Positions 20,629 through 29,792 of a stretch of DNA of 64,000 bases are shown here, one piece after another. Positions within the stretch are counted from its first letter, which is position 1. The number at the start of each line of letters is the position of its first letter. Source of the stretch: Guptibacillus hwajinpoensis (GTDB taxonomy: Bacteria; Bacillota; Bacilli; Bacillales; Guptibacillaceae); contig NZ_JAIVAE010000011.1 in NCBI RefSeq assembly GCF_020171785.1, forward strand, positions 62,001 to 126,000. Direction: 5' to 3'. Below the pieces are notes generated by a model. It saw only the letters and a program-made list of their open reading frames with translations, made no database searches and was not told the DNA's origin. The position numbers and the translations under genes were made by a program.

Positions 20629-21573
20629 ATGAAATGGTCTGAAATAAGCATTCATACAACAAACGAAGCGATTGAAGCGGTGTCAAACATTCTACATGAA
20701 GCAGGAGCCAGTGGAGTAGTGATTGAAGACCCGATGGATCTTGTGAAAGTATGGGATACTACTTTCGGAGAGGTTTATCAGCTAAATCCTGATGATTATC
20801 CTGAGGAAGGCGTTATTTTAAAAGCGTACTTACCAGTCAATAGTTTTCTTGGTGAAACGGTTGAACAAATCAAAGAAGCGATTAATGGATTGCTTGTCTA
20901 TGATATTGATCTAGGGCATAACACTGTTCAAATAAGTGAAGTGAATGAGGAAGAATGGGCTACAGCTTGGAAAAAATATTATAAACCTGTCAAAATTTCT
21001 GAACGTATCACCATTACACCTACATGGGAAGACTATCAGCCTGTTACAACAGATGAAATTATTATTGAGCTTGATCCTGGAATGGCATTTGGAACCGGTA
21101 CACATCCGACAACGGTTTTATGTGTACAAGCGCTGGAGAAAATTATTAAACCAGGCCACCGTGTGATTGACGTCGGTACCGGATCTGGGGTATTAAGTAT
21201 TGCGGCAGCTAGTTTAGGTGCAGATTCAGTGGATGCACTTGACCTTGATGAGATAGCTGTAAAAAGCGCAGCTCTTAATACAAAGCTTAATAAAGTTCAT
21301 CACAAAATTAACGTTAGTCAAAATAATCTTCTAGAGGGTGTAGAAGAGTCCTATGATGTGGTTGTGGCGAACTTACTTTCGGAAATTATCGTTCGTTTTA
21401 CAGATGACGTTGCTAGGGTTCTTAAACCTGGTGGTGCCTTTATTACTTCTGGTATCATTACGGCCAAGAAACAGGAAGTGAAACAATCGATTCTAGAACA
21501 GGGCCTTGAAATTGAAGAAACGCTACAAATGGAAGATTGGGTTGCCTTTATTGCGAGAAAGCCCCACGCGTAA
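20629..21573 (+). CDS. prmA: Ribosomal protein L11 methyltransferase
   Basis: Methylates lysines of ribosomal protein L11 using SAM. The 314 residues have the PrmA N-terminal substrate domain and a class I methyltransferase domain with [15 protein letters not shown] near residues 181-195 and VVANLLSEI. The GAGGAGTGG site is followed by an ATG at 20626 in another frame, then the true ATG at 20629. It follows dnaJ as in B. subtilis yqeT. Confidence 0.95.
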   Translation: MKWSEISIHTTNEAIEAVSNILHEAGASGVVIEDPMDLVKVWDTTFGEVYQLNPDDYPEEGVILKAYLPVNSFLGETVEQIKEAINGLLVYDIDLGHNTVQISEVNEEEWATAWKKYYKPVKISERITITPTWEDYQPVTTDEIIIELDPGMAFGTGTHPTTVLCVQALEKIIKPGHRVIDVGTGSGVLSIAAASLGADSVDALDLDEIAVKSAALNTKLNKVHHKINVSQNNLLEGVEESYDVVVANLLSEIIVRFTDDVARVLKPGGAFITSGIITAKKQEVKQSILEQGLEIEETLQMEDWVAFIARKPHA

Positions 21574-21585
21574 GGAGAGAAAGTC

Positions 21586-22338
21586 ATGCAACGATATTTT
21601 ATCTCTAAATCTCAGCTTCACCAAGATCATATTTTGATTGAAGGGGAAGATGTCAAGCATATCTCAAGAGTGATGAGGATGGCAGTAGGTGATCGCATTA
21701 TTTGTTGTACAGAAGATGGTCAATCAGCGATTTGTGAATTAAACGAGCTATCAGCTGACTCCATTAAAGCTATTCCAAAAGAGTGGCTTGACGAGCAAAA
21801 AACGTTACCTGTCAATGTGACAATTGTACAGGGGTTACCTAAAGGAGATAAACTTGAGACAGTCATTCAAAAAGGAACAGAACTTGGTGCTGATCAGTTT
21901 ATTCCTTTTAAAGCTGAGCGTTCTGTTGTAAAATGGGATGAGCAAAAAATCGCGAAAAAGTTGCAGAGGCTAAACAAAATTGCCAAAGAAGCGGCTGAGC
22001 AGTCTCATCGAACGACGATTCCAAGGATTGATATGCCTCGATCCCTTTCCTCACTGATTAAGACGAGTGAATCATATGACCATAAATTAATTGCTTACGA
22101 AGAAGAAGCAAAAGCAGGAGAAGCTGCAAAGCTCGTTCAAACGCTTCACGAGGCAAAACTGAACGACCGGGTTATGGTTGTGTTTGGTCCGGAGGGCGGA
22201 CTCTCAGAATATGAAGTCGCCACTTTGAAAGAAGCTGGGTTCTCTTCATGTGGACTTGGTCCTAGAATATTACGAACAGAAACGGCTGCTATGTATGTAC
22301 TGGCAGCAATTTCTTATCATTTTGAATTAATGGGGTGA
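21586..22338 (+). CDS. rsmE: 16S rRNA m3U1498 methyltransferase
   Basis: A SPOUT-class RNA methyltransferase, 250 residues. The N-terminal PUA-like segment is followed by the knot domain with VFGPEGGLSEYE and the LGPRILRTETAA motif that binds SAM. AAGGAG precedes the ATG. It lies 12 bases after prmA and 4 before mtaB in one operon. Confidence 0.96.
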   Translation: MQRYFISKSQLHQDHILIEGEDVKHISRVMRMAVGDRIICCTEDGQSAICELNELSADSIKAIPKEWLDEQKTLPVNVTIVQGLPKGDKLETVIQKGTELGADQFIPFKAERSVVKWDEQKIAKKLQRLNKIAKEAAEQSHRTTIPRIDMPRSLSSLIKTSESYDHKLIAYEEEAKAGEAAKLVQTLHEAKLNDRVMVVFGPEGGLSEYEVATLKEAGFSSCGLGPRILRTETAAMYVLAAISYHFELMG

Positions 22339-22342
22339 TGAT

Positions 22343-23698
22343 ATGCCTTCAGTTGCATTCCATACATTAGGTTGTAAAGTGAATCACTATGAAACGGAAG
22401 CGATTTGGCAGTTGTTTAAAGATCATGATTATGAGCGAGTGGAGTTTGATCATGCATCGGATGTTTATGTTATTAATACTTGTACCGTAACAAATACGGG
22501 GGATAAAAAAAGTCGACAGGTCATTCGTCGAGCGATTCGAAAAAATCCAGATGCTGTCATTTGCGTTACGGGTTGTTACGCTCAAACCTCACCTGCTGAA
22601 ATTATGGCAATTCCTGGTGTGGATGTAGTGGTAGGAACACAGGATCGCGTGAAGATGCTTGATTACATTGAGCAATATAAACGTGAGAGAGAGCCTGTGA
22701 ACGGTGTAGGCAATATTATGAAAGCGCGTGTATATGAAGAATTAGAAGTTCCAGCATTTACGGATCGTACGCGCGCATCCCTTAAGATCCAAGAGGGGTG
22801 TAACAATTTTTGTACTTTCTGCATTATTCCATGGGCAAGAGGTCTTCTAAGGTCGCGTGAACCTGAAGCTGTCATTACACAAGCACAGCAACTCGTAGAT
22901 GCGGGTTACAAAGAAATCGTTCTTACTGGTATTCACACAGCAGGATATGGAGAAGATTTAAAGGATTATAATTTTGCTCAGCTTCTTCGTGATCTTGATG
23001 AAAAAGTAAAAGGTTTGAAACGAATTCGTATATCTTCTATTGAAGCAAGCCAGGTAACGGATGAAGTGATTGAAGTATTAAATCAGTCAGAAAAAGTGGT
23101 TCCGCACTTGCATATTCCACTTCAATCAGGTTCAAACACAGTACTTCAGCGTATGAGGAGAAAGTATACAATGGAGATGTTTGGCGAGCGCTTGGAGCGT
23201 TTGAAACAAGCTCTTCCGGGACTTGCAATTACTTCGGACGTCATTGTAGGTTTCCCTGGTGAAACAGAGGAAGAATTTAAAGAAACGTATGATTTTATTG
23301 CAAAGCATAAATTTTCAGAACTTCATGTTTTTCCATTTTCTAAGCGTACCGGTACACCGGCTGCTCGAATGGAAGACCAGGTTGATGATGAAATTAAGAA
23401 TAAGCGAGTTCATCATTTAATTGAGCTATCCAATCAGCTTGCAAAAGAGTATGCGTCTCACTATGAAGGAGAAGTTCTTGAGGTAATTCCTGAAGAAAAA
23501 TATAAGGATGATCCAAATTCAGACTTATACGTTGGCTATTCAGCGAACTATATGAAAGTGATTTTCGAAGCATCTGAAGCCATGATTGGGAAAATTGTTA
23601 AAGTGAAAATTACAAAAGCAGGATACCCTTATAACGAAGGACAATTCGTTCGTGTTATGAATGAGGAAGAACCAACAGCTGCAGTTGCTTCGTTTTAA
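22343..23698 (+). CDS. mtaB: tRNA t6A37 methylthiotransferase MtaB
   Basis: Adds the methylthio group to t6A37 of tRNAs reading ANN codons. The 451-residue protein has the UPF0004 domain with three cluster cysteines (HTLGCKVN, INTCTVT, VTGCYAQ), the radical SAM CxxxCxxC at C153, C157 and C160, and a C-terminal TRAM domain. GGGGTGATG precedes the ATG. It closes the prmA-rsmE-mtaB run. Confidence 0.96.
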   Translation: MPSVAFHTLGCKVNHYETEAIWQLFKDHDYERVEFDHASDVYVINTCTVTNTGDKKSRQVIRRAIRKNPDAVICVTGCYAQTSPAEIMAIPGVDVVVGTQDRVKMLDYIEQYKREREPVNGVGNIMKARVYEELEVPAFTDRTRASLKIQEGCNNFCTFCIIPWARGLLRSREPEAVITQAQQLVDAGYKEIVLTGIHTAGYGEDLKDYNFAQLLRDLDEKVKGLKRIRISSIEASQVTDEVIEVLNQSEKVVPHLHIPLQSGSNTVLQRMRRKYTMEMFGERLERLKQALPGLAITSDVIVGFPGETEEEFKETYDFIAKHKFSELHVFPFSKRTGTPAARMEDQVDDEIKNKRVHHLIELSNQLAKEYASHYEGEVLEVIPEEKYKDDPNSDLYVGYSANYMKVIFEASEAMIGKIVKVKITKAGYPYNEGQFVRVMNEEEPTAAVASF

Positions 23699-23744
23699 AT
23701 AAAGAGGCTTAGCCTACTTATACAGAATTGGAAGGATGACAACC

Positions 23745-24416
23745 ATGAATAAAGAACTAGCGAAAATGATTGACCACACAGCTCTCAAGCCAGATACAAG
23801 CCGAGAGCAGATTGAGAAACTTTGTGACGAAGCGAGGGACTTCAACTTTGCTTCTGTGTGCGTAAACCCCACATGGGTTTCTCTTGCTGCAGAGAAGTTA
23901 GAAGGCTCGGAAGCAAAAGTTTGTACAGTAATCGGTTTCCCTCTAGGCGCCGTTACTACTGAAACGAAAGCTTTCGAAACAAAAGATGCCATTCAAAAAG
24001 GTGCGACAGAAGTCGATATGGTTATTAATATCGGAGCTCTTAAAGACGGTAACAACGAACTTGTAGAGCAAGATATTAAAGCAGTCGTTGAAGCAGCAAA
24101 AGGCAAAGCTCTTGTAAAAGTTATTATCGAAACGTGTCTTTTAACAGATGAAGAAAAAACACGTGCGTGTGAGCTTTCTGTTAAAGCGGGTGCTGATTAT
24201 GTTAAAACTTCAACAGGTTTTTCAACTGGTGGAGCAACAGTTGAAGATATTAAGTTGATGAGAAAAACAGTTGGACCAAACATCGGTGTAAAGGCATCCG
24301 GAGGCGTTCGTGATTTAGAAGGGTCTCAAGCGATGATTGATGCTGGTGCTACACGAATTGGAGCTAGTGCCGGAGTGAAGATTGTGCAAGGAGAAACAGC
24401 TGATACAGATTATTAA
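23745..24416 (+). CDS. deoC: Deoxyribose-phosphate aldolase
   Basis: Splits deoxyribose 5-phosphate into glyceraldehyde 3-phosphate and acetaldehyde in deoxynucleoside use. The 223 residues start [16 protein letters not shown]. The Schiff-base lysine is in [11 protein letters not shown] and the second active lysine in GVKASGG. I chose the ATG at 23745 because GGAAGG sits directly against the alternative ATG at 23736. B. subtilis has this gene elsewhere, with nupC and pdp, so it is an insertion in the conserved order. Confidence 0.95.
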   Translation: MNKELAKMIDHTALKPDTSREQIEKLCDEARDFNFASVCVNPTWVSLAAEKLEGSEAKVCTVIGFPLGAVTTETKAFETKDAIQKGATEVDMVINIGALKDGNNELVEQDIKAVVEAAKGKALVKVIIETCLLTDEEKTRACELSVKAGADYVKTSTGFSTGGATVEDIKLMRKTVGPNIGVKASGGVRDLEGSQAMIDAGATRIGASAGVKIVQGETADTDY

Positions 24417-24422
24417 GACGAT

Positions 24423-24462
24423 AAATCCATCACTTCTAGTACTAGAAGTGATGGATTTATTA
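24423..24462. terminator. Bidirectional terminator, deoC / yqeW
   Basis: A perfect 36-base palindrome (arms 24423-24440 and 24441-24458) flanked by A- and T-rich sequence between convergent genes. Confidence 0.9.
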
Positions 24463-25392
24463 TTGTAAATGATAATTGTGTAACTTTTCGATCGATTTGG
24501 CAAGTAGCTCAGCAAAAGGTAAGAATAAGAACGCAGAAAGAACATTGAAAAGAATTGAAACATGGGCAAGTTGAACATCTGGAAGAGATGTCATACTAGT
24601 GGCAAATGTGCCGAATAAGCCAATCAATGGGAAGAACAATATCACACCTATGATGTTGATCCAAACGTGAGCATAAGCTGCGAGTTTTGCTTCCTTGCTG
24701 CTACCGATACTTGCCATTAGTGCTGTGATGCACGTGCCAACATTAGATCCGTATAGTATGGCAATAGCTGCAGGTAATGTAAGTAATTCCTGATTAATAA
24801 ACCCCATTGTAATTCCCGTAGTGGCTGAACTAGATTGAATGACAGCGGTGACTAAGGTTCCGATCCCGATTCCATACAGAAGACTAGAATTTGTTTCGTG
24901 AATCACATGTTCAAAAAACGATAGTGTTGATAACGGGATGGCTAGTGCTTCTAGTCCGTGCATCGCTACAAAGATACATCCAAGACCAAATAGAACGGTT
25001 CCTGAACTAAAAATGAACTGATGTCGAATTTGAAGCATAATAAACCCTGTAAGTAATAATGGTAATACAAGGTGTTCAGGGTTAAGGGTCATTAATTCTG
25101 CAGTTATCGTTGTGCCGATATTTGTACCAAGAATAATGCCGATGGACTGCCTAAATGTCAGAAGTTTAGCTGCAATTAAACTGATGGTTAGAACCATGAC
25201 GGCGGAGCTACTTTGCAAGAGCGCTGTGACAAGAGCTCCTGTTAGAAGTCCACGAATGGGTGTTGAAGAGGCATGATAAAGCCACTTCTGTAATTTTGTA
25301 TTGGAAATTGTGTTTAACCCTACACGAAGAATGCTCATACCAAAAAGAAAAATACTAATGAAGACGATAAAAGAGGCTATATATGGACTCAT
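24460..25392 (-). CDS. yqeW: Na/Pi cotransporter family protein YqeW
   Basis: A 310-residue integral membrane protein of the NptA/PNaS family, which couples phosphate uptake to sodium. Two copies of the family's QSSSA motif occur (LLQSSSAVMVLT near residue 60 and VIQSSSATTG near 185), the hallmark inverted repeat of these carriers. Around eight hydrophobic segments are visible. The C-terminal PhoU-like domain of longer relatives is absent. AAAGGAG precedes the ATG at 25392. Confidence 0.9.
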   Translation of the reverse strand: MSPYIASFIVFISIFLFGMSILRVGLNTISNTKLQKWLYHASSTPIRGLLTGALVTALLQSSSAVMVLTISLIAAKLLTFRQSIGIILGTNIGTTITAELMTLNPEHLVLPLLLTGFIMLQIRHQFIFSSGTVLFGLGCIFVAMHGLEALAIPLSTLSFFEHVIHETNSSLLYGIGIGTLVTAVIQSSSATTGITMGFINQELLTLPAAIAILYGSNVGTCITALMASIGSSKEAKLAAYAHVWINIIGVILFFPLIGLFGTFATSMTSLPDVQLAHVSILFNVLSAFLFLPFAELLAKSIEKLHNYHLQ

Positions 25393-25475
25393 TTTATATA
25401 AATTCTCCTTTCCATTGAAAGTTTATGGACAGGATCTCATCGACATGCTGGTTATTTTTTTAGAAGACTCTTTTG

Positions 25476-25670
25476 CTAAATATTGTTGCATTTAGATAAG
25501 TGTTTAATTTCCGCTCCAATTAGCGAAATATATTTTTTATCCAATAATTGATTAAGAAGCAACAAACTATTAGAAAAGAGCCTTATAAGTGCGGGATTCG
25601 TTCTAGGCATGTATTCACCCAAAGCTCTTTCAATTCTCAGTTTTATTGTAATTAAGCGAACTACTTGCAT
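25476..25670 (-). CDS. Doubtful 64-residue ORF in the yqeW-rpsU gap
   Basis: A short reading frame with no clear ribosome binding site before its ATG. The middle, NPALIRLFSNSLLLLNQLL, faintly recalls the P..I..S..L..LLN pattern of Spo0E-type aspartyl-phosphate phosphatases, but the SQELD signature is absent. It is either a diverged small protein or chance. The rest of the 25393-25815 gap holds only the rpsU promoter. Confidence 0.2.
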   Translation of the reverse strand: MQVVRLITIKLRIERALGEYMPRTNPALIRLFSNSLLLLNQLLDKKYISLIGAEIKHLSKCNNI

Positions 25671-25717
25671 ATTTATTTTTAGAAAGAAGTTTAAAAAGAA
25701 AATTACAGAAAGAAATG

Positions 25718-25746
25718 TTGATAAACCGAAGGGGATGTATTATAAT
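25718..25746 (+). promoter_or_regulatory. SigA-type promoter of rpsU-yqeY
   Basis: TTGATA (25718-25723) and a perfect TATAAT (25741-25746) are 17 bases apart, 70 bases before rpsU. Confidence 0.85.
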
Positions 25747-25815
25747 TGCAGGTGACATGTCTTTGTTAGAAAGTCATGTGTTATGATTGTCTATGTTTTG
25801 GAGGGAGGGATAGAG

Positions 25816-25992
25816 ATGGCGGAAACTCGCGTGCGTAAGAACGAGTCGATCGATGATGCTCTTCGTCGCTTCAAGAGAACGGTTTCTAAAGAAGGCACTA
25901 TGGCTGAAGTAAAGAAGCGCAAGCACTATGAAAAGCCAAGTGTTAAGCGTAAAAAGAAATCTGAGGCAGCAAGGAAAAAGCGTAAGTTCTAA
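25816..25992 (+). CDS. rpsU: 30S ribosomal protein S21
   Basis: A 58-residue, strongly basic protein ending in AARKKRKF. Standard start [18 protein letters not shown] precedes the ATG at 25816; the longer open frame from 25783 has no such site. It is followed by yqeY after 17 bases, the usual Bacillus pair. Confidence 0.97.
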   Translation: MAETRVRKNESIDDALRRFKRTVSKEGTMAEVKKRKHYEKPSVKRKKKSEAARKKRKF

Positions 25993-26009
25993 GAGAGGGT
26001 GTTAGGTCA

Positions 26010-26453
26010 GTGAGTCTAAATGACCGTTTAACAGCAGATATGAAAGTAGCGATGAAGAACAAAGAAAAAAACAAACTATCTGTTATTCGGATGGTTAAAT
26101 CTTCAATTCAGAATGAATCCATTAAGTTGGGTCATGACTTAACTGAAGAGGAAGAACTTACCGTTCTCACTCGCGAAGTCAAGCAACGCAAAGACTCCCT
26201 CCTTGAATTTGAAAAAGCTGGCCGAAGTGATCTTGTACAGAATCTCGATGAAGAGCTGTCGATCTTATCTGTCTACCTGCCGAAACAACTCTCTGAAGAA
26301 GAAGTAGAACAAATTGTTCAGGAAGTTATTTCTGAAACGGGTGCTTCTTCAAAGAAAGAAATGGGCAAGGTAATGGGTGCACTTATGCCTCGTGTAAAGG
26401 GCAAAGCGGACGGCGGACTTGTTAATCGTCTTGTACAAAAGAACTTATCATAA
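26010..26453 (+). CDS. yqeY: GatB/YqeY domain protein
   Basis: A 147-residue protein of the GatB/YqeY family, related to the tRNA-binding tail of the amidotransferase subunit GatB. Its role is uncertain. The body is helical with [15 protein letters not shown] and [12 protein letters not shown] and the closing [15 protein letters not shown]. It starts with GTG after GAGAGGGTG. It shares the rpsU promoter. Confidence 0.92.
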   Translation: MSLNDRLTADMKVAMKNKEKNKLSVIRMVKSSIQNESIKLGHDLTEEEELTVLTREVKQRKDSLLEFEKAGRSDLVQNLDEELSILSVYLPKQLSEEEVEQIVQEVISETGASSKKEMGKVMGALMPRVKGKADGGLVNRLVQKNLS

Positions 26454-26508
26454 AGTGATACTTTCAACTTAGGAGATCACTCATTTCCTCAAGGTGACTA
26501 GTTGAAAC

Positions 26509-26537
26509 AATCAGACCTTAAGGTGAAGTTGATTTTT
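26509..26537 (+). terminator. Probable terminator after yqeY (first)
   Basis: AATCA pairs with TGATT and ACCTT with AAGGT inside it, with a bulge, followed by TTTTTT. Confidence 0.55.
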
Positions 26538-26604
26538 TCTTTCTTCATATGAAAAAGAAACAGTTAAACTTTGCCTTAAGCGTTGGATAAATATGATGAA
26601 GCGC

Positions 26605-26637
26605 AAACACGCTCTGTACAAAACAGGGCGTGTTTTT
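26605..26637 (+). terminator. Terminator after yqeY (second)
   Basis: AAACACGCTCTGT pairs with ACAGGGCGTGTTT, one T-G pair, then TTTTT. Confidence 0.8.
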
Positions 26638-26763
26638 CTATACATACAATTTTTTTGCAATGATAATATATAAACAAGTTAAGAGGGTTTTCAGTTCATC
26701 ATTTTAAGCTAGTAAATAGTTTCTTTATTTGTCATACTAAAATTAGTATGATCTACATAAAAA

Positions 26764-26790
26764 TGAAACTTCTTGATGACCTTATTCGTA
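26764..26790 (+). promoter_or_regulatory. SigW-type (ECF) promoter of yqeZ-floA-yqfB
   Basis: TGAAAC (26764-26769), 17 bases, CGTA (26787-26790). This is the SigW consensus, and the homologous B. subtilis operon is a known SigW target responding to cell-envelope stress. Confidence 0.85.
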
Positions 26791-26834
26791 TACTTATGTA
26801 GCTGGAGGGAGGGATCACAATCAGAAAAAATACA

Positions 26835-28148
26835 ATGCGTGTCTTTGTATCTGTTTGTTTTATGATGATGGTTATTCTTCCGTTTGCAGGAAATTTCGTG
26901 TTAAGTAAAGGCGAGGGCGATCTCGTTACGTTTATTCCTGTTGAACAAGAAGTGGAACGTGGATTGGAAGCTTTTCTAAAGCGATCGATTCAGGATGCGG
27001 AGGATCAAGGCGCTGATCATATTGTATTAGAAATTAATACGCCTGGTGGAGCAGTAAATGCAGCAGATAATATTGCAAAAATCATCAAAGCATCTGACGT
27101 TCCGATCACTGCCTATGTTTCCAACCGTGCTCTTTCAGCGGGCGCTTACATCGCTTTGAATGCCGATCAAATTATTATGGAGCCTGGGGCTCTAATGGGA
27201 TCAGCCGCTATCATTGACCAGTCAGGAAATGCAGCCGGCAAAAAAGCAGAATCTTTTTGGCACGCCGCAATGAAGTCTGCAGCAGAGCTAAATGAGCGGG
27301 ATCCAAAATACGCTTTAGCTATGGCGGATCCAGATGTTGACCTCCCGGATTATAACGCTCCAAAAGGGGAGCTCCTTACACTAAGTGATCAGGAAGCGGT
27401 AGAGGTTGGGTACGCTGAAGGAACGGCTGAGGATCGAACTGAGTTACTTAATATCCTAAATCTTGAAGAAGCTAAAATTAGTGATGCTGAAGTGAGTATT
27501 GCAGAAAGAATTGCTCGCTTTGTTACAAACCCAATTATTATTCCGATTTTATTATCAATTGGAAGTCTGGGCCTTGTATTGGAATTGTATTCTCCTGGAT
27601 TTGGCGTACCCGGCTTTATGGGTGCCGGTGCGTTACTTCTGTTTTTCTTTGGTCATATGATTGCAGGATTTGCTGGTTGGGAATCACTACTACTGTTGAT
27701 TGTAGGAGTTGTTCTCATTTTGGTGGAGGTGTTTATTCCTGGTTTTGGAATATTTGGGGTTCTAGGTGCTGTTGGGATTGTTGCGAGTATTATTTTGGCT
27801 TCAGGACAATCCATGCAATACGTTCTGTTAGCGGTCCTGATTGCGATCGCGGTTACAATTGGTGGTTCCTACCTCTTCATTCGAATCTTTGGATATCGAG
27901 GATTCTTTAAGAAAATCATTCTCTCTGATTCAACAAAAACTGAGTTAGGTTATGTGTCTAATGCCACTCGAAATGAGTTGATAGGTATGGAGGGAAAAGC
28001 CGTTACACCGCTAAGGCCATCGGGTATTGCTGACTTTGGAGATGAGCGCATGGATGTTGTGACAGAGGGGGGCTTTTTACCTGCTGGCACAGTAGTTAAA
28101 ATTGTAAAAACGAATGGTTCAAGAGTCGTTGTAAGAGCAAGTAAATAA
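26835..28148 (+). CDS. yqeZ: NfeD-type membrane serine protease homologue YqeZ
   Basis: A long NfeD protein (437 residues from this ATG). It has a signal segment, a ClpP-like periplasmic domain with LEINTPGG and the serine in RALSAGAYIA, about four or five membrane segments between 235 and 360, and a C-terminal OB-fold. It works with flotillin FloA in membrane organisation. The start is doubtful: the strong GGAGGGAGGG site ends at 26813, 22 bases before this ATG, and no ATG, GTG or TTG lies between; an in-frame ATC at 26820 is at the right distance. Confidence 0.9.
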   Translation: MRVFVSVCFMMMVILPFAGNFVLSKGEGDLVTFIPVEQEVERGLEAFLKRSIQDAEDQGADHIVLEINTPGGAVNAADNIAKIIKASDVPITAYVSNRALSAGAYIALNADQIIMEPGALMGSAAIIDQSGNAAGKKAESFWHAAMKSAAELNERDPKYALAMADPDVDLPDYNAPKGELLTLSDQEAVEVGYAEGTAEDRTELLNILNLEEAKISDAEVSIAERIARFVTNPIIIPILLSIGSLGLVLELYSPGFGVPGFMGAGALLLFFFGHMIAGFAGWESLLLLIVGVVLILVEVFIPGFGIFGVLGAVGIVASIILASGQSMQYVLLAVLIAIAVTIGGSYLFIRIFGYRGFFKKIILSDSTKTELGYVSNATRNELIGMEGKAVTPLRPSGIADFGDERMDVVTEGGFLPAGTVVKIVKTNGSRVVVRASK

Positions 28149-28166
28149 GGAATAATAGGGAGGAAA

Positions 28167-29159
28167 ATGATGGACACTAGCACGTTAGGATTATTAGTTA
28201 TTGTAGGGTTAGTCATTATCGGTTTAGCAATACTCTTTACGTTTGTACCTGTGATGCTGTGGATCTCAGCACTAGCAGCAGGAGTTCGCGTGAGTATATT
28301 CAATCTTGTAGGAATGAGGCTTCGTCGCGTAATCCCATCCCGTGTTATTAACCCGCTAATTAAAGCGGTCAAAGCGGGTCTTGAATTAAACACAAATCAA
28401 CTGGAAAGTCATTACCTTGCTGGTGGTAATGTAGACCGAGTCGTTAATGCGCTTATTGCCGCACACCGAGCTAATATTGAGCTTAGTTTTGAACGCTGTG
28501 CAGCCATTGACCTTGCCGGTCGAGATGTTTTAGATGCTGTTCAGATGAGTGTTAATCCTAAAGTAATCGAGACTCCATTTATTGCAGGTGTTGCGATGGA
28601 TGGCATTGAAGTAAAAGCAAAAGCAAGAATTACTGTTCGTGCAAACATCGATCGTCTCGTAGGTGGAGCTGGTGAAGACACCGTCATTGCTCGTGTAGGT
28701 GAGGGCATTGTCAGTACAATTGGTTCATCTGAAAACCACAAAAAGGTTCTTGAAAATCCGGATATGATTTCTCATACTGTGTTATCAAAAGGACTGGATG
28801 CTGGAACAGCTTTCGAAATTCTTTCCATTGATATTGCGGATATTGATATTGGTAAAAATATTGGTGCGGTGCTTCAAACAGATCAGGCTGAGGCTGATAA
28901 AAATATTGCTCAGGCAAAAGCTGAAGAACGTCGTGCAATGGCAGTTGCGCAAGAACAAGAGATGCGGGCTCGCGTAGAAGAAATGCGTGCGAAAGTAGTT
29001 GAAGCAGAGGCTGAAGTACCAATGGCTATGGCTGAAGCGCTACGTTCTGGTAACATTGGTGTCATGGATTATATGAATCTAAAGAACATTGAAGCAGATA
29101 CTGACATGAGAGACATGATCGGTAAACCAAATCAGGAAGAAGATGAGGATGATCGCTAA
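28167..29159 (+). CDS. floA: Flotillin-like protein FloA
   Basis: Scaffold of functional membrane microdomains. The 330-residue protein has an N-terminal membrane-inserted segment (about 7-40), the SPFH/PHB-like core, and a C-terminal coiled coil rich in Glu and Ala (about 240-300) with the EA repeats of flotillins. GGGAGGA precedes two adjacent ATG codons, 28167 and 28170; either could be used. It lies between yqeZ and yqfB in the SigW-type operon. Confidence 0.96.
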   Translation: MMDTSTLGLLVIVGLVIIGLAILFTFVPVMLWISALAAGVRVSIFNLVGMRLRRVIPSRVINPLIKAVKAGLELNTNQLESHYLAGGNVDRVVNALIAAHRANIELSFERCAAIDLAGRDVLDAVQMSVNPKVIETPFIAGVAMDGIEVKAKARITVRANIDRLVGGAGEDTVIARVGEGIVSTIGSSENHKKVLENPDMISHTVLSKGLDAGTAFEILSIDIADIDIGKNIGAVLQTDQAEADKNIAQAKAEERRAMAVAQEQEMRARVEEMRAKVVEAEAEVPMAMAEALRSGNIGVMDYMNLKNIEADTDMRDMIGKPNQEEDEDDR

Positions 29160-29194
29160 GCTATTCCCTCAATCCTTTGTTGGAGGTGATCGTC

Positions 29195-29644
29195 GTGGAT
29201 AATCTTATTGAACTGCTATTAAACAATATCGTTTTTGTTATTATTGCAATTGGTGGTATTATTAGCTTCTTCAAGCGTATGAGCGGCGAGGAAGAAAAAC
29301 AAAAAGCCAATCCGACTCAAAAGCGGCCACAAAGAGAACAAAGTAACCCACGATCAGGTGGTTCTATGGAAGCAAGTGAAATAGAGGAAGATGCTGCTCA
29401 ACCTGATACAGTTAGTGCTTACAAGGAAGCTTTAGGACGTATGGCAAAACGTGAGAATTACGGTTCACAGAATGAGCTGAAAGTACAAAAAAATGTGAAA
29501 TCAGCGCCATATATCAAAGATAAGAGTCTTTCTATTAGCAAGTCAAATGTTCGAAACGGCATTATATGGGCAGAAATTCTTGGCCCTCCGCGATCAAGAA
29601 AACCCCATCCTTCAATGGTAGCCGTAAAACAAAAAAATAGGTAA
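29195..29644 (+). CDS. yqfB: YqfB-like small membrane protein
   Basis: A 149-residue protein with one N-terminal membrane segment (about 9-27), then a charged, probably disordered cytoplasmic region. It occupies the place of B. subtilis yqfB, third gene of the floA operon, whose function is unknown. I chose the GTG at 29195 because GGAGGTGATC lies directly before it. A longer frame opening at 29177 would place that site inside the gene. Confidence 0.75.
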   Translation: MDNLIELLLNNIVFVIIAIGGIISFFKRMSGEEEKQKANPTQKRPQREQSNPRSGGSMEASEIEEDAAQPDTVSAYKEALGRMAKRENYGSQNELKVQKNVKSAPYIKDKSLSISKSNVRNGIIWAEILGPPRSRKPHPSMVAVKQKNR

Positions 29645-29674
29645 AAAAAAGATGCCATATGGCGTCTTTTTTTT
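29643..29674 (+). terminator. Terminator after yqfB
   Basis: AAAAAAGATGCC pairs with GGCGTCTTTTTT around ATAT, with one T-G pair, then T residues. Confidence 0.9.
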
Positions 29675-29792
29675 ATGGGTTGCAATGATTTAAATGGCAA
29701 CTGCATAAGATGGTAACAGGAGCTGTAATCGCATGTAAGTGGGATAGTTTTGTGTTTTCTTTCATAAAGATGAGTGGAGAGGGGGAGTATCC

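Larger units (their letters stand above)
26454..26819 (+). other. Gap between yqeY and yqeZ: hairpins, terminator, SigW promoter
   Basis: No gene is seen. Directly after yqeY, AGTGAT (26454-26459) can pair with ATCACT (26476-26481), or TTTCAACT (26462-26469) with AGTTGAAA (26500-26507); the two are interleaved and exclude one another. Two terminator-like hairpins follow, at 26509-26537 and 26605-26637. The SigW-type promoter is at 26764-26790. Confidence 0.6.

Noticed and set aside
26575-26655. Short frame MMKRKHALYKTG in the yqeY-yqeZ gap
   Set aside because: It has no ribosome binding site and runs through the terminator stem.
29675-29792. SigE promoter before yqfC
   Set aside because: CATAAGAT near 29702 fits a -10 box but no -35 box lies 13-15 bases before it.
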